This document shows, in pieces, positions 5,813 through 7,134 of a stretch of DNA of 7,134 bases. The first letter of the stretch is position 1. Each line of letters opens with the position of its first letter. Origin of the DNA: DASSUC01 sp035649895 (GTDB taxonomy: Bacteria; Actinomycetota; Actinomycetes; Mycobacteriales; Micromonosporaceae); the NCBI GenBank assembly GCA_035649895.1, contig DASRIS010000055.1:1-7134 (forward strand), written 5' to 3'. Both the position numbers and the translations under genes were made by a program. A model generated the notes under the pieces. It was not told where the DNA came from. It searched no databases and saw only the letters and a program-made list of their open reading frames with translations.

Positions 5813-7134
5813 AGGCCGAGGTTCCGTCCGGCCGCGAGCACCAGCCCGTCCGGGCCGACGCCGACCAGGCTGGCGGAGGTGCGGGCGTCCACCAGCAGCC
5901 GCCCGGAGCCGGCCTCGACCGCCACCACCCGCCCCGCCTCCCCGTCCACGAACACCGCCGCATGACGGGTCAGCGACGCCTCTGCCTCCGGGCTCACCTC
6001 CCGGCGCCACAGGTCACCGCCGCCGCCCAGGTCCACCGCCCGCACCGCGCGGCCGTCGCCGGAGCGCACCAGCGCGACCAGGCCGTCCGTGGCGAGCGCC
6101 CGCTCCCCGGGCGCGCCAACCCACAGCTCGCGCCCGTCGTACGCGTTAAGAAGCACCTCCCGGTTGTCCCCCCGGACCGCGGCGAGCGCGCCACCGCCCC
6201 CGGCTGGGTCCCGGCGCTGCTCGCACCCGGCCCCCGACGCGGTGCCGAGGTCGTAGCCCGCCTTGCGCCACACCACGCCCCCGGTACGCGGGTCACGCGC
6301 CTCAAGCGTGTACCGGCACTGGCCCTGCTGCCGCTGCGCGGTGGAGTAGAGCAGCCGGCCCGCCACCACGACGACCCGGGTGGTACCTCCCGCCTCCGCC
6401 TCGCGCACCCGCCGACCCGACGCGAGCTCGACCACCTGCACCTTGCCGCCGAGCGGGAAGCCCAGCATCGGCGGCGCCTCGACCGGTCCGGCCATCCGCG
6501 CGTCGAGGCCCGCCGGCACGAGCTCGCGGCTGCCGAGCAGCTCATGGTTAGCGCCGGCGAGCACCTTGCCGACGCCCGGCAGCGCCGTCCGCCAGCGCAC
6601 GTCGCCGCCGAGCGGGTCGCGCGCCGCGAGCGCGCACTCCGCGAGCCCCTGGCAGGTCAGGGCGAGGACCACATCCCGGTACGTCCACACGCCGACCGCA
6701 TGCTCGTCCGTCCACCGCACCGCGCCGCTGGTCGGGTCGACGACCTCGTACCCCCGCCTGCCCGCCCGACCGGCGACCACCACCGCACCCGCGTCAGCCC
6801 CGGCGACCGCGGCCCAGGACACGTCGCGCGTCCACATCTCCCCCCCGGTACGCAGGTCCCGCACCTCCACCCGCCCCCGCATCAGCACGACCACGGCCGG
6901 CCCCGCCGGCACCGCCACCTCCGGCCGCCCGCCGAGGCGCACCTGCCACACCGTCTCCGGCTGCGAGACCGAGCGCATCCGGTCCAGCCAGTCGAGCGTG
7001 CCCGGCACCGGGTTGAAGCCAGTGATCAGCACGTACGACACGACGAGCGCGAGCACCCCCACGATGCCGAGCACCACCCCCAACCGCCCGCCGCCCCTCC
7101 CCGCCGCCACGGATGCACCGTAGCCCCCCACCAC
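5785..7134 (-). CDS. Membrane-anchored PQQ-like beta-propeller repeat protein, open at the right edge
   Basis: The frame runs to the window edge; taking GTG at 7134 as residue 1 gives 449 residues, but the true start may lie outside, or at a later in-frame start such as GTG 7077 that still keeps the membrane helix. A short Gly-rich tail precedes one hydrophobic helix, about residues 18-38 (LGVVLGIVGVLALVVSYVLI). The rest should lie outside the membrane, as in a single-pass protein with N-terminus inside. It contains degenerate PQQ-like blades with the pattern (A/V)xDxxxGxxxW: 93-101, 131-141, 171-181, 279-289, 331-338, 366-376 and a final one near 405-415. Four cysteines (161, 167, 273, 304) could form external disulfides. 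Quinoprotein dehydrogenase catalytic signatures are not evident, so a binding or scaffold role akin to BamB-like propellers is likelier than an enzyme. Its gene lies 90 nt before the class I fumarase on the same strand. The function is not known. Confidence 0.8.
   Translation of the reverse strand: MVGGYGASVAAGRGGGRLGVVLGIVGVLALVVSYVLITGFNPVPGTLDWLDRMRSVSQPETVWQVRLGGRPEVAVPAGPAVVVLMRGRVEVRDLRTGGEMWTRDVSWAAVAGADAGAVVVAGRAGRRGYEVVDPTSGAVRWTDEHAVGVWTYRDVVLALTCQGLAECALAARDPLGGDVRWRTALPGVGKVLAGANHELLGSRELVPAGLDARMAGPVEAPPMLGFPLGGKVQVVELASGRRVREAEAGGTTRVVVVAGRLLYSTAQRQQGQCRYTLEARDPRTGGVVWRKAGYDLGTASGAGCEQRRDPAGGGGALAAVRGDNREVLLNAYDGRELWVGAPGERALATDGLVALVRSGDGRAVRAVDLGGGGDLWRREVSPEAEASLTRHAAVFVDGEAGRVVAVEAGSGRLLVDARTSASLVGVGPDGLVLAAGRNLGLLTHGSIAS

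Noticed and set aside
5785..7134. Quinoprotein (PQQ-dependent) dehydrogenase
   Set aside because: Only the blade repeats are present. The protein is short, anchored by a single helix, and shows no recognisable cofactor or heme-binding signature.
1..7134. tRNA or rRNA genes, CRISPR arrays, insertion sequences, phage or toxin-antitoxin genes
   Set aside because: Reading both strands gave no cloverleaf-like sequence, regular repeat-spacer array, transposase motif or terminal inverted repeats. The repeats found are short and local.

Overview
The window looks like a chromosomal segment from a high-G+C actinomycete. Very high third-position G+C in four of the five genes, GTG starts, and protein wording that matches actinobacterial fumarases all point that way. 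The family of the leftmost gene and the overall style suggest Micromonosporaceae or a relative, but this is inference; no rRNA or other marker gene is present.

Layout: positions 2-802 hold one plus-strand gene, open at the left edge, for a protein resembling the C-terminal lobe of a type 1 periplasmic-binding (ABC substrate-binding-like) domain. Its base and codon use are less G+C-rich than its neighbours. It converges on everything to its right, and the 68-nt gap holds a perfect 10-bp inverted repeat suited to a two-way terminator. The other four genes are on the minus strand. Read in transcription order they are: a membrane-anchored PQQ-like beta-propeller protein cut by the right edge (7134-5785), class I iron-sulfur fumarase (5694-4027), class II fumarase FumC (3980-2592), and a secreted NodB/CE4 polysaccharide deacetylase preceded by a six-blade lectin-like propeller (2481-871). 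Only short intergenic gaps (46-110 nt) separate them; no stretch over 300 nt lacks a gene.

How the genes relate: the two fumarases catalyse the same TCA-cycle step (fumarate to L-malate) with unrelated folds, one dependent on an oxygen-sensitive 4Fe-4S cluster and one cofactor-free. With 46 nt between them they are probably co-transcribed. The deacetylase follows fumC in the same direction, but a 110-nt gap and an AT-rich patch with a TATAAC box suggest its own promoter. The propeller protein and the deacetylase are both predicted to act outside the membrane and have no evident metabolic link to the fumarases.

Nothing here amounts to a convincing new system. The items most worth checking are three near-identical 15-bp units with GACC-N4-GGTC palindromes just upstream of the class I fumarase, a 14-bp tandem duplication that rewrites the fumC stop codon, a rare TTA leucine codon in fumC, a deacetylase whose metal-binding aspartate is alanine, and a possibly damaged N-terminal part of the leftmost gene.
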